From Loripinus fragilis (Eukaryota > Mollusca > Bivalvia > Lucinida > Lucinidae): 64,000 bases of DNA. The notes beneath the pieces are model-generated. The model was not told the origin of the DNA. It did not search any database and saw only the letters and a program-made list of their open reading frames with translations. A program made the translations under genes and the position numbers. Of this stretch, positions 25,189 through 36,302 are shown piece after piece (position 1 is the stretch's first letter; each line of letters opens with the position of its first letter). Location: assembly GCA_964019695.1 (NCBI GenBank), contig OZ026525.1, positions 70,229,753 through 70,293,752 of the forward strand, in the 5' to 3' direction.

Positions 25189-28100
25189 TTAATCATCATC
25201 TGAGTCTTCTTCATACACAACGTCCATCATTGTGTCTGCTTCTGTGGCATCGTCATCATCGTAATCATCTTCTTCTTCCTCACAAACAATAGAATTATTG
25301 CAAAGTATATCAATTAGCTCCTGTGGCACGATTTTACCATCAGTCCACTCGAAATCAAATGAGCCATCTTCATCAACTTTCCAACCATGTCCTTCAGGGC
25401 TTGGCACATTTGGAAACTGTTCATGGGAATGACACCATATGAATGACTGATAATTGGCTCTTTTAGAATGCATTTCCAGTGATGCTCTGCAAGGAGGAAG
25501 AAGACTAAGATCAATGCCATCAAAAGCACTGAGAACCTGACCTGATGTACCTTGGTATTTTTGTGCAAATGAATCATATCTTAGCTTGTTTACACTAGTA
25601 TAGCTAAGTTTTCCATACATGCGACAAACAAATTCTTCAAGGTCATCTAACAATGTATCAGAACATTGTTCATCTTTTCCCAAGCATTCAAAGACTTCAA
25701 TGAAGTCTGAATACTTCTGAAGTGCTTTAAGTTGGGTAACTTTGCCCCTTCGCACGAAAGCGCTAACTGTATCACAACCAGTGAAACAATGCAGCGCAGG
25801 AAGAACAGAGCACAAATCAGATCCTATTACTTCAATGATTTCCTTGACATAAAGGAGCCTCTGTTTGTCACCTGTGCCAGTATCAAATAAAACAACTGGA
25901 TCAAAGTTCTGAGCATATTTCAAAAGCAGAACCAGTACATCAGTGTCAGGTGATCGAACAATAATATGGGTTGTGTCTGGTGTTGTTTCGCAAATATGAT
26001 TACAATGAAGTATAATTTAGGTATCAGCCTCTTCCTGGGAAGTGGCAAGAGCATCAACTGTATTGACATCAACTGTCTCAGCATCAATGCATCAATGCTA
26101 GATAAATGATAACACTGCTCCGATATGGCGAAGTATATGCTTCTACCATGTAGCCTCTTTACATATGATGCCTTCTGCCATTCATCAAACAAAAGTTTAC
26201 TAAGCTGTATTTTGTTTTCATCATTTGCCATGAACCCCTTCCAGTCCTTTGGTGCTTTGGTCTTTGGGCCTGATATCAAAAATGACTTAATTGAGTTTTG
26301 TTTGTATGTATCAGTGACAAAGTCTACTCTTGATGATTTTGGCAGACGGTCTAATACCATTTCTGCTACACCTTGAAAGTTATCTGGTATAGGAGAAAGG
26401 ACATAAAGTGAGGCATTACCGTCAATCACATATGCTACTGGTTCATTTGCTGGTGTAGTCATTAGCTCAACGCCAGCTTCAAGATGATGTAAAAGTTTTG
26501 CTTTCTCAGTTTTTACAGGCAAACCATCAGCTGTTGCAAGCGAAAAAGGAACTGGAGCAAGGGGGTAGGACAGGGTAACCTGTAGGTCTATATTGTGCTC
26601 AACAGAAAGCAGAACTAGTTGGCCGAAAATGTTGCGTTCAGCTTTAATTTGCATCATTTTATTTTGTGTACTTTTTACCTTTTTGACAACAGCAACAGAG
26701 GCAAATGTTTTCAATTTCAACCGTTTCAAAGGATCATGAAATGGGACAGCATTATCAACTAGTCTACTCTTTATAAAATTTTCCATTGCAGTTTGCCCTC
26801 TTTTTTGTGCCTCCAGTAAGTCTGTCTGGACATCTAGCGGTGCTGGTTTGCCAGATGCGAGACAAAACAGTTCATCTTTATTTTCAACTTCAAATGGATT
26901 TGTAAAATTAACTATTGCCTCTTTCATTTGACTTGTGGCTGTTTCGCTGCTTTTAATTTGTGCAGGCTGAAACTCTTTGTGTACACTGAGCTCATATGGG
27001 AATATATCTGCTAAGAACAGAGTCGCTTCTACAAGTTTTGCTCGGTAGTGTCGGGTTAGGCACCAACGATAGTAAGCTGCATAGTTTCTACTAAAGCCAA
27101 TGATGCTACCTTGTGATTTGGCGTGTCTATTAATTGTCTGTTCTATTGTAATGTCAACAGCATTTCTTGATAATGGAACAGACGATCGACGGACACTGAA
27201 ACCATTATCTCTCAACAAATTTTCAGCTCCAGGATGTGTTACATTTAAATTCATCATAGTCATAAGGTAGACTGGCAGATATCGTGCATAGTTTGTGTGG
27301 TCATAAGCAAATAAAACGGGACAGAGGCTGTACAATGATGCTAAATGCAGCTGAAAGTCATTCATCTTGGTAGCTTTGATGAGGTTCAATATAAACCATA
27401 CCAAATCCATATAACCTATCCAGAATTGTGCAGTTTTCCCAAGATGGCCGTCTCGCAAAGACTGTTTAAATCCCTTATAACGTGCGTAGAAGGAGCAAAA
27501 AGCTTCATTTTCCTTCATATTTTGGAGTGTGTCATGAGAGGGCTTCTTTGACAAAGTGAGCAGCAATTCATGTGCTTCCTGTGAAATTTGTTCATCTTGC
27601 GGAAGTGACTGCTCAAACTTTTCAATAAGCAATCTTTCTAATGCCTCTAGCGTTACCTTGTGTACACGCAATGCTCTATTAAAATGCTTCCCAGACATTA
27701 CCTTGTCTAATGACCCACTTGCACATACTCCTGCCTCAATCACAATCTCAGATAGACCACTCCCTTTCATCTTTTTCCCCAATGCACCAAATATTGAACA
27801 TATTGTATGAAACACACCCATCCTAACAATGACATTTTTGAAGTCTGGCTGTTGCCATACAAGGGAATATGCTTTTTTGGCTACAGCCAAATCAAATGTC
27901 ACTATGCAATATTGTTGGCCAACCTGAAGACTAGCGGCTTGCGATTACTCAATAATGTGTTGAACTGTAGCATTTTCATTAATAGAGAAATTAATAGGGG
28001 CCATATATTCAACACGTGAACACACTTCATCAGAGCTTTGAGCTGTTTGTGAAACCCACCCTGCCCAAGATGGAACAGTTTGACATTCGAAGGTAGAACC

Positions 28101-29837
28101 TGTATTTCTTGAAAGGAACCAGATAAAATTTTTGCGCTCTGTTTCGCTGAAATCAATTTCTGTTTTTGTACTTTCAATATCAAAGTTCGGTCCAACTTTT
28201 GGCTTAATGAAGCATGGTTTCAGGTCTGTGGTGTCAGGTTGGATAGTTCTCTTTCTGTCTCTGGTAACAGGTGTGATTTCTGTAGTTATAGACCCAGCAT
28301 CATTAGCTACATCTTGTATTACAATTCCATGCGTGGAATGAGTTGTGCCAGTGCCAGACGGTGTCTCTTCATTCAAATCAAAATTGTCCCAGCAAAAATG
28401 TATCAATGAGTTATTATGCAGAGATATATTGGGGGGGGGGGAGAACTGAATCATTTGCTGAAATTGAGCTGCACATTGCTGTTTCAAGTTCCAGAGTTCT
28501 TGTGTATGATTGACAATGGCCAAACCCGTTAAGAATTGTTATAAGCTCTGCACTACCTGTCAAATGACGTACAGTCATAGACAATAGTAAATGCTTTGGC
28601 ATAACCCACTGGCCATGTGTCGCAGCAGAACAAATATCCTGCGCTAATGAGTCTACAAGACGTGCCGTTTTACAAGAGTTGTGCTGCTGACTTTTACCAG
28701 AGATGACAAATGACAGAAAATCTTTAAGAATTGGTGGTGGCTTGCGTTCAGCTGACAAAAGCCAGTGTTGTGAAGGAGGCCATGGCATTTCAGATGAAAG
28801 ATGCTTACTTGTGTTGATGTGACGTTTTGTTATCAAAGCAGCTTCTTCCAAAAATTTCTCATCAGACGAGGCTAGTTCAAAAGCAAGTGCTATTGCTTGA
28901 CCTTCATCTATTTCAGCACTATATACAAGTTCCCTTTTTGTTGTGGGTTGCCAGAAACGGAGCCTGTCACCAAAATGCTTAATTAATTTATCTTTGAGCT
29001 TGTACGTCTTGCAGTTCTCATTGTATGCTTCAGGATGGTTTTGTAACAAAAACTGCAAATACCTTTCTCGGATCATTGTAAGTCTTTCGACCATTTGAGC
29101 AGCCAATATAGTATTTTCAATATATGCAGCAATGTATGAAAATGCATGAGTATGAGCATCTAAAATTTGAGATGCTTCAGACGTTTAAACGTTGGGTTTC
29201 TACTTGTCATTCTGGTGTAGTTGCGCCTACAATGATTATGGTAATGAGCTTCTCTTGCTACAAGATCCAGGCCACGAATTTTTCTCAGCATCACTTCATC
29301 CCTCTTACTCTCAGCAGCAGCCTGTATTGAATTTGCGGCAGTCGTAGTTTCACATTTAACTAGATGGTGTTTAAATTGTTTTATTTTGATAGTATTTCTG
29401 TCACAGATCAGACATCTGTCTTTTGGGAAAAGTGGGCCACTTGAAGGTGTAAATGAAGCAGATAGCCGTGTCTGTTTGGATGTGCTAGGCTGTGGCTCTG
29501 AATCTAAAGTACATTCTAAAGAGCGTTTTCTACTTAAGAAATAGGTATTTGTGAATCTTTGGTAGCAGCGTCTGTGCGTACCATGAACAGCTTCATCAAA
29601 TACATCAGGGATATTTTGTGAAATACATGTTAGCCTATGTTTTGGATCTGACTGATCAAGCCTAAGTTTTGCAGCTTCCTTGATCTTAACAAATCCCTGT
29701 TCTGTAAAACTGTTTATAGTCTGGCCATGAGTATCATCATAATGTATGACACATGTTTTACTGTCAGAACTTGGCTGCTTACCTCCTCGCTTCTGCGACT
29801 TGCTTTTTTGCACTTGCAGCGCAACAGGTTTCTCCAT
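25189..29837 (-). pseudogene. FEN/XPG-like nuclease gene, multiply disrupted
   Basis: Five minus-strand frames together read as one ~1500-residue protein family. The N-terminal part (29837 down) has CLICDRN...KHHLVKC and AREAHYHNHCRRNYT, a Cys/His-rich region. Later parts include CWDNFDLNEETPSGTGTTH and SGKHFNRALRVHKVTLEALE. The nuclease-like region has VIDGNASLYVL, then SPDTDVLVLLLKYA, then HCFTGCDTVSAFVRRGK, which I compare to FEN1 metal-binding strands and its helix-hairpin. The C-terminus is acidic. Breaks: frame change near 29160-29170; frame change at an 11-G run (28431-28441); in-frame TAA at 27945-27947; frame change near 26.05-26.1 kb; in-frame TAA at 26017-26019. The nuclease assignment is inference. 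The gene lies within long inverted repeats. Confidence 0.65.
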
Positions 29838-29846
29838 ACTTAACAA

Positions 29847-30102
29847 ACAAGAGGTACCATAAACAAGTTTAATCTCTTACTTAAACATTAATGAAAACAA
29901 CATTAATTAGTAGAATGGAAAGAAAAAAAAGGAAAAATATGATGGTAGATATGGCGAATATTCAATGAATGCAAATACTGGAGTTAAAACTTTACTATGA
30001 CAACAATTTTTTAAGCTGGTTTCATCATTTGAAGAGTCGCAAAAATATACGTCCTCTCACTCTGATGGTCATAGAAATTATGACAAAGATAATTGGCTTA
30101 AA
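29847..30102. other. 5' side of the nuclease-like pseudogene
   Basis: AT-rich; no promoter motif was identified. Confidence 0.3.
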
Positions 30103-30324
30103 TCACTGAGGCATACAAAATGGAAAGTCACAGCGCACCAGCTGAATATACTTTAAGGTTGCGTCATACCAGGAATCTTGATCATATACGCCCCATGATG
30201 TGTTTCGGTCGCGCCAATAGGTATTCTTGGTAAATACACCTGCCTGATGAGATGGATCAGTGAATGTGTACAGTCTGATCACACCAGTTTTTATTTTGCG
30301 CTTAGTGGTCAGCAATAGATTCAC
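30103..30324 (-). CDS. Unidentified possible terminal exon
   Basis: A minus-strand frame encodes aromatic-rich sequence (IRLYTFTDPSHQAGVF, NTYWRDRNTSWGVYD, DSWYDATLKYIQL) ending CDFPFCMPQ and a stop. The amino-acid composition looks coding-like. The part upstream of about 30290 is uncertain, and a 3' splice site near CCACTAAG is possible. No family is recognised. It lies inside the inverted-repeat element, upstream of the nuclease-like gene on the same strand. It may be an exon of the element or of a host gene. Confidence 0.25.
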   Translation of the reverse strand: MNLLLTTKRKIKTGVIRLYTFTDPSHQAGVFTKNTYWRDRNTSWGVYDQDSWYDATLKYIQLVRCDFPFCMPQ

Positions 30325-31129
30325 TCCTTCAAATAATCAAGAAAGACACAGGCAAGTTTTTCGGTGGTAACTTAATAAATACCATTTCCATTTGATATAA
30401 GTGACATATGCGATATCTATGAGTAAGAATATTTTGTACCCTGGTTATGAATGAAAAACAAAACAAAAACAAAAACTTAAACAGATATTTGTCTTTGATT
30501 AAAATAGCATGGTGCCTGCGCCATTTTGGTCGATAGAACCTATACCTTGGTCTTCAAATGTCAATTTACATGTTAATGTTATATACGTTACATAATTTGA
30601 AATCAAAACAATATTGAGTCGATAAAATTATGTCTCTGATAACTTCTACTTAAAACATCTGGCAGATAAATGATAAAAGTATGGCTAATCAATCTCTGTT
30701 TCGTTCATAACAAGAAAATACAAGAAATGTATAGAGTTACGTAAAATTGAAACAGTGAGTGTATTGGCATGACTGTCACAAACTTTATCCCCAGTGTACA
30801 AAGTGCAAATGTCTCCAATTCATAGCAAATAGGACTGTTCTTTACGATAGACTGTCTGCCCAATTCCCTAGTATTGAAAGTTGGACTTTTTTCGGCTTGC
30901 TGTGACAAACATAATTTTTGTTAGGGTTTTTTTTTATTTATGTAACGTAAGTAACATTGGAGGAAGATGATTTTCCCCAAAAAGGCTTTTATATGTAGTA
31001 AATGCACCAAGCATGCAGACTATATGATTAATAACAAAACTTAGGTGGTTTAAAATATTCTTTCTATAGAACACACTTTTATTCAGCTTTCTTCATAATT
31101 TAATATAGACTAGTAACATATTTAACAAG
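30325..31129. other. Interior spacer of the inverted-repeat element
   Basis: AT-rich. From about 30930 it contains TATGTAACGTAAGTAACATTGG-type subterminal sequence, which is repeated at 31296-31320. Confidence 0.35.
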
Positions 31130-31602
31130 CTGTTTTGAGCTAACGCCCAAACCTACTGAGTGCAGACATCTCTTATTTAAAGCAGCTTGGATGGCTCGTT
31201 CAGACAGGATATGTCTGCGAAGCTCACCAGGGAGAAGAGCAGGAATATATTTTAACTTGAAGTGACAATTACAATTTTGAAAGTGTAATTTAAATTATGT
31301 AACGCAAATAACATTGTTGGAAGTCATATTTTTTCCTCAAAAATATTTTACTAATAGTAAATGTACCCAAGATGCAGGCTATATGAATGATTTAAAAAAA
31401 GTATATATTTGCATGCCTTTTTGTAAAGCTTAAACCTAAAATTTTCTTTTTTCCTAATTTGATATAGTAACATATGTAACAGGCTGTTACGGACAAACGC
31501 CCCGACGTACAGAGTGCAAACATCTCTTATTCGACGCAGCTTAAATTTCTCTTTATGATAGGGTATGTCTGCAAAATTCCCTAGGGGGGGGGGGGGGAGC
31601 AG

Positions 31603-32093
31603 GACCTTTTTTAGCTTGAAGTCTAATATGCAAGAAGGCACTCTTTCTACATGCATGCGCAGCTTTCTAGTTGGGAGGCTTGTAAAGGGGTTTTAGGGAT
31701 ACAGGATATTTGCCATTTTACTTCCAGGGATATAAGATACTATCCATTTTACCTCCAGGGATATGGGATACTGTGTTCAATATTTTGGTTACTTTCAGAG
31801 ATATTGAATATTTAGGAAAATTAATTATGAGGATATTTGCCAGTTTATAAGGGATATTTGCCTGCTTACTTCACGGGATATGGGATATTTGGTACCGCCT
31901 ATACAAGCCTCGGTTGGGATAGAGACAAAATTTTAGTATGAGTCTGTTTCTATGTCCCTACTATGTGTATATGTGCGAGAAGCTAAAGCTCTAGTGTGAG
32001 AGCAATTTTGCGCAGGCTCGTCAGAGGCTTTGCTGCTCACATATGCGATAGGTTGCAAAATCTTATCTATCTTTGGAGTATTGATAGCATTTT
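31603..32093. other. GGGATATTTG-type degenerate repeats
   Basis: Between about 31690 and 31890 words such as GGGATATGGGATA and CCAGGGATATAAGATA recur irregularly. No gene. Confidence 0.5.
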
Positions 32094-33012
32094 CATGTGC
32101 GGATCCAGAAAGTTTTGTCAGGGGGTCCAACATTGACAAACATTAACAATTTTTTTGTTTTTTTATAAGTTGACGAGGGGAGAGAGGACCCAAATAACGC
32201 TATAAGCGGGCCATTATTGGCCCGCCAGCGAAACGCCATTTCAATGGCGTTTCGCTGGCGTGTCGGTGATGGTCCAACATTGAATGCTGGCTTTGTAGCT
32301 TTGCGATTTTTCAAGGGATCCGGACCAGTATTGCTAAGAAACTCTTAGGGGTCCAACATTTACAAACATTAACAATTTTTTTTTTGTTTTTTTTATAAGT
32401 TGACGAGGGGAGAGAGGACCCAAATAACACTATAAGCGGGCCATTATTGGCCCGCCAGCGAAACGCAATTTAAGTGGCGTTTCGCTTGCATGCTGATGAT
32501 GGCCCATCATTGAATGCTGGCTTTGTAGTTCTGTGATTTTTCAAGGGATCCGGACCAGTATTGCTAAGAAACCCTATATTTTTGTGATTTTTCAGGGAGT
32601 CCGGACCCCAGGGGGGGGAGGGTACTCTAATTTTTTCCTCATACGTAGGCTTGGGCCCAGCATCTACCGTTCACCCCAAAAAAATATCAGGAATTTCAAG
32701 CATCCCAAAATAATATCTAAAATTTCAGCAACCCCAAAAAATATCCCAATTCTGTACATTGACCTTAAAAAAGACCCTAAAATGCATAGAAATGACCCTC
32801 AAATTAGTCCAATTTTGTGATGACCAAAAAATTAACCACAAAATCTTCACACCCCAAGAAAATTTTCATTTTTCTGAAAACACAAAAAAATATTGAATTT
32901 CAGAATTTTGAACCCAAAAAAATAGCCCAAGCCTACGTATACATGAAAATATCAGAGTACCCCCATGGGGTCCGGACCCCATGCCCCCCCCCCCCCCTCT
33001 GGATCCGCCTAT
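32094..33012. repeat. Dispersed GGATCCGGACC repeat cluster
   Basis: Two head-to-tail ~240 bp units (about 32098-32335 and 32340-32575) share GTTGACGAGGGGAGAGAGGA and a strong hairpin GCGAAACGCCATT / AATGGCGTTTCGC. A third part (about 32597-33007) has inverted ends GTCCGGACCCCAGG / GGGGTCCGGACCCC and GCTTGGGCCC / AGCCCAAGCCTACG. Related units recur at 61190-61480 and 61680-61985. The cluster ends just before the SLX1 exon's splice acceptor. Confidence 0.7.
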
Positions 33013-33067
33013 GATTCTGCATGAAATAAATTGCTGTTTCTCTTCAAGGTAGAGTACGTTGATTGCA

Positions 33068-33240
33068 ATGGTTCAAGAAATTGAGAATTTCTACGGTGTA
33101 TACCTGCTCTATAATGTGAATCCAAAATACAAGGGACGTACGTATATCGGCTACACAGTAGACCCCAATAGAAGGATCAAACAGCATAACCTTGGCAGGC
33201 ACAAAGGTGGGGCATTCAGGACAGACGGAAAAGGACCATG
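33068..33240 (+). CDS. SLX1: SLX1 GIY-YIG endonuclease, first coding exon (3' partial)
   Basis: From the ATG at 33068 the frame reads MVQEIENF then the GIY-YIG core: [11 protein letters not shown] (the GVY strand), [11 protein letters not shown] (YIG strand), [10 protein letters not shown] (catalytic Arg helix) and [16 protein letters not shown]. This is the diagnostic start of SLX1, the catalytic subunit of SLX1-SLX4, which cuts branched DNA such as Holliday junctions. A 3' splice site (TGCTGTTTCTCTTCAAG) precedes the exon at 33048. A donor follows as CCATG/GTAGGT after 33240, splitting the Trp codon. The remaining exons (rest of the nuclease domain and the RING-like C-terminus) are not seen up to 64000, so they may lie beyond the Maverick insertion. 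Confidence 0.9.
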
Positions 33241-34616
33241 GTAGGTTTTGTTTGTTCATCTTGCATGTTAGGCCGAAATGAAATATGGATATGGTTTCAA
33301 TAACTTAGGTTTAATTTGTATGTTAATTATGAGGAATGTCTTCCTCTGTAGGAGGGGTAAATTACGTGCAATCACCAATCCGTCACGCTCACAAGAGTCA
33401 TTATTTCGAATATTTTAAAAGAGTGTATGATTTGTTTAACATATGACCTTTTAAATGGGACTTTATTGTCTTAAATGTGGACATTATTTCTAGAAGAATT
33501 ATATTGTCGTCACGAACGCTGTCCTCACGTTGTAGTTCCACGAAAGTATTATTGGAATGGAACGAACTTCAGTGCAACTCATATGTTTTTCTTGTACAGC
33601 TCAAATGTTTTCATGCAGTCATTAAATCACATGACGTCGCGTCTAGGAGTGATATAGCGCCATGTATCACTAGTGGTTTTAATAATTTGTATAGATTTTA
33701 TATGAAATGGCGTTCGTCAACGTTTGCTACAAAATGACATAAGCTTAACATTTTGACCCTAAATTGCGATATCAAAGGGTTTTTTCAGCGGGAGCTGTCT
33801 ATAATCGACTTTACTCTAAATTATCCACCAATCAGAAACAATCTTACATCTGCAAGTCTGCTATCTATGCTCATTGAAACGGACTATCTAAATTATCCAC
33901 CAATCCGAAACAATCTTACATCTGCAAGTCTGCTAACTATGAACATTGAAATGGACTATAATTTGTAAGGTATGAAAGCCGGTACCGTGCCGCGGTGCCG
34001 CGCCGAAATCTGCCGCGCTCGAAATATATTTTTCCTTTCCCGAAGCACTAAGAGGTGTAATTCCGTATTTTTTTCCCTCTGTCATCTGCAAATAGTATTA
34101 TTAACAATTGCCAATACAAAAATACATTATTTTTTTACCGAAATAATGATTTTAATGGCGATTTGACATGTGTCAGGGGTAGGAAAGCCCCTGCCGTGCC
34201 TTGCCACTTGCGTTAGTGGCAGTTTGCCATATTTTTTAACAGTCGATTACTGGAACATTTGTCCTGGCTGCATTTTTACTAGAATCCATGGCTCAGATGA
34301 TTCTTAGTGGGTGTTTTAGGCATGCAATGGAATATATTAATAATAATAACGCATACACTCAATTGGCCCTTTTTCCTGCGTTGTTACAGCTGGACAAATA
34401 ACTGGTCAGTTAAACTTGTTTATGGTCCGCTTGCATCATAATATAATCAAGGGACCATCATTTAATGAATAATATTTTTGACTTTGATCAATAATAGAAC
34501 CGAACAAGCTCATTAAAGAATCTAATCTGGTCAATTAGTGCCGAAAGAATTTGGAACAAGAAGTTTGTGAACTTCAATGAGCTCAACATTCATTTGTGTT
34601 ACTCAGAATCTAGTAT

Positions 34617-34659
<43 letters not shown>

Positions 34660-34898
34660 TTTGAGCATAGCTAATGCGCCGATGCGTCGGCTGGTCTGCG
34701 CCTTTGTTTTTTGCAAACACCCACAACATTAGCAACGGTTTTTCGTCATATGTTTCACAGTGTCGGCCGAGACGAGTCTGCGCATATGCACAGTCTCGCC
34801 ATAGCCTCTACTGCTGGTTTATACAAGATGATAATCTTTATATACATTAACCACGTCGCTCATCTAATGAAACTAGAATATGGTTATATTACAAGATA
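33241..34898. other. SLX1 intron sequence up to the Maverick
   Basis: Contains a 72 bp tandem duplication at about 33815-33958 (word AATTATCCACCAATC) and an ATTT microsatellite. The last ~160 bp (CGAGACGAGTCTGCGCATAT, TAGCCTCTACTGCTG, GTCGCTCATCTAATG) is a dispersed repeat that resumes, inverted, near 61.97-62.93 kb. No second SLX1 exon was found. Confidence 0.5.
34614..34662. repeat. (ATTT)n microsatellite
   Basis: About twelve uninterrupted TTTA units. Confidence 0.95.
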
Positions 34899-34906
34899 GA
34901 TAACAT
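34899..34906 (+). repeat. Left target site duplication of the Maverick
   Basis: GATAACAT lies directly before the left terminus AGTAGTTATATTTG. The right flank is GATAACGT (60512-60519). Seven of eight bases match, and the one difference is a CpG-to-CpA change. Six-base duplications are usual for Polintons, so the length is notable. Confidence 0.75.
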
Positions 34907-35159
34907 AGTAGTTATATTTGAGGGATGACATCATGAGGGTGCTGCTGAGTCAGCAAAAACACAAGAGGGATAACATCCTGATGGTGCTGCTGAGTCAGCA
35001 AAAAGTACAAGAGGGATAACGTCCTGAGGCTGTCATTTTGCTAACGCCAGCAGGAATCCTGAGGCTGTCATTATGTTAACGTCAGCAGGAATAACATCTT
35101 GAGTGAATATGCTGACATAGGTATATACAGATATAGGACTAGACATCCCGACGTATATC
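34907..35159 (+). repeat. Left terminal inverted repeat, 253 bp
   Basis: I compared it base by base with the inverse of 60259-60511 and saw no difference. Within it, GAGGGATAACATCCTGA and TGCTGCTGAGTCAGCAAAAA are tandemly repeated, as is CCTGAGGCTGTCATT followed by a TAACG.CAGCAGGAAT word. Confidence 0.95.
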
Positions 35160-36302
35160 CTAAGAATCGAGAAAAAAAATCTACTTCGAACTACTGAGTT
35201 GGTGGCTCTGCATTTACATTACGAGTTGAATATACGTAATGCTCACCTGGCTTGCCACAGGCTTTGGCTGCATTACCCAACCAATGTAGAGCATTATAGA
35301 AAACTCGTTTTCTAATAATGTTCTACCCCTGCATTTGTTCAGATTCTGAACAAAATCCCTTCGAGGATACAGTTAATAGCTGTAAGTTTTGTTTAAAAAA
35401 ACATATTAAAAAAATAAAACAAATAAGTAGCATCGTTCTGCATTTTAAACAAGATCGTAGTACAAAATAATTAAGTATAATTGTGTGTGACAATTCAAAC
35501 ACGTGCTGCCAAACGTTCCCAACATCTCCATACGAGGCGAAGAAGAACCTTGGCAAATGTGATCAAACGTACACCACACGTGTTGGAACCAATTACTGGA
35601 ACCTCCACGAACAATTACCACTCAACAGAGTGCAGAGTTCTCAATAACTCCGAGTATTTTTACTCCAACTTTCTGTCACAGACGACTCTTACTATTTGGA
35701 AAGTCTCAACAGAAAAGTAATCCCAAGTTTTTCGTCAGGTAGCATATTTACTCCAGTTTTCAACACCTGAAGGTTAAAAAAAGATCTTAAATTACGGGGT
35801 ATGCAGTGATGATTTGTTCTTCTTCCAGAAAATCATCACCGCAGTCTACATACAGGACCAACACCATATTGCAGGTCTTGCCGTCTCGAGTTCCCACTGG
35901 AAAGTTAAGTACAGCTCTTGCTAAGCACCATGCAAATGGCGATACATCCATGGTTACAGAAATTGTAAATTTGTGTCCTATCATGTAGTACTTGTCACCA
36001 AACACAGACTGGTACAATATTTCTTAGATTGGAAGCTCGTTGCCATGGCAACCAAAAATTTTCAATTTTACCTCATTTTCCAGTGTAAATGCTACAAAAA
36101 AGCTGATTTTTGGTTATTTTGATTTACCAAGAGTTTGTGCCGTGGTAGTAAAATAGTTAATTTGGTATATCAGTTCTGTAGATTGATCTTGGCTTTAATA
36201 AATGATATACTAACAATTGTATTATGATAACTCGTACACGAAAATCAAACTAGTATTGGGAGGTGGGGTACTTATAATCTGGATTTTAGCAAAATTATGA
36301 AA
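35160..36302. other. Left arm of the Maverick, no recognised intact gene
   Basis: Apart from the relic at 35787-36017, only short frames are present. The 35520-35720 stretch has a brief open frame on + without recognisable motifs. Confidence 0.4.
35787..36017 (-). pseudogene. Unidentified coding relic (DVSPFAWCLARAVL)
   Basis: A 76-codon minus-strand frame includes MIGHKFTISVTMDVSPFAW, LARAVLNFPVGTRDGK and LVLYVDCGDDFLEEEQ. A degraded second copy of its middle part occurs on the plus strand at about 42540-42630 (GATGTATCACCTTTTGCA, then CTTAGCAAGAGCTGTACTTAA). The two copies are inverted relative to each other within the left arm. I do not recognise the family. Confidence 0.35.

Larger units (their letters stand above)
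23893..31602 (-). mobile_element. ~7.7 kb element with long inverted repeats around a FEN-like gene
   Basis: At the left the sequence TGCTCCCCCCCCTAGGGAA starts a block containing TTTTGCAGACATATCCTAT, AGAGATGTTTGCACTCTGTG and GGGGCGTTAGTC. The right end is the inverse of the same block (31490-31602). Each side has a second, more diverged copy (about 24603-24730 and 31130-31235), so the ends are two-tier inverted repeats. Between them is a single minus-strand nuclease-like gene. No unambiguous target duplication is seen at the edges. I infer a DNA transposon whose gene family also occurs at 10.0-10.6 kb. Confidence 0.6.

Noticed and set aside
34901..34906. Six-base target duplication TAACAT
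   Set aside because: Does not match the right flank; GATAACAT/GATAACGT (8 bp) fits both flanks and the empty site.
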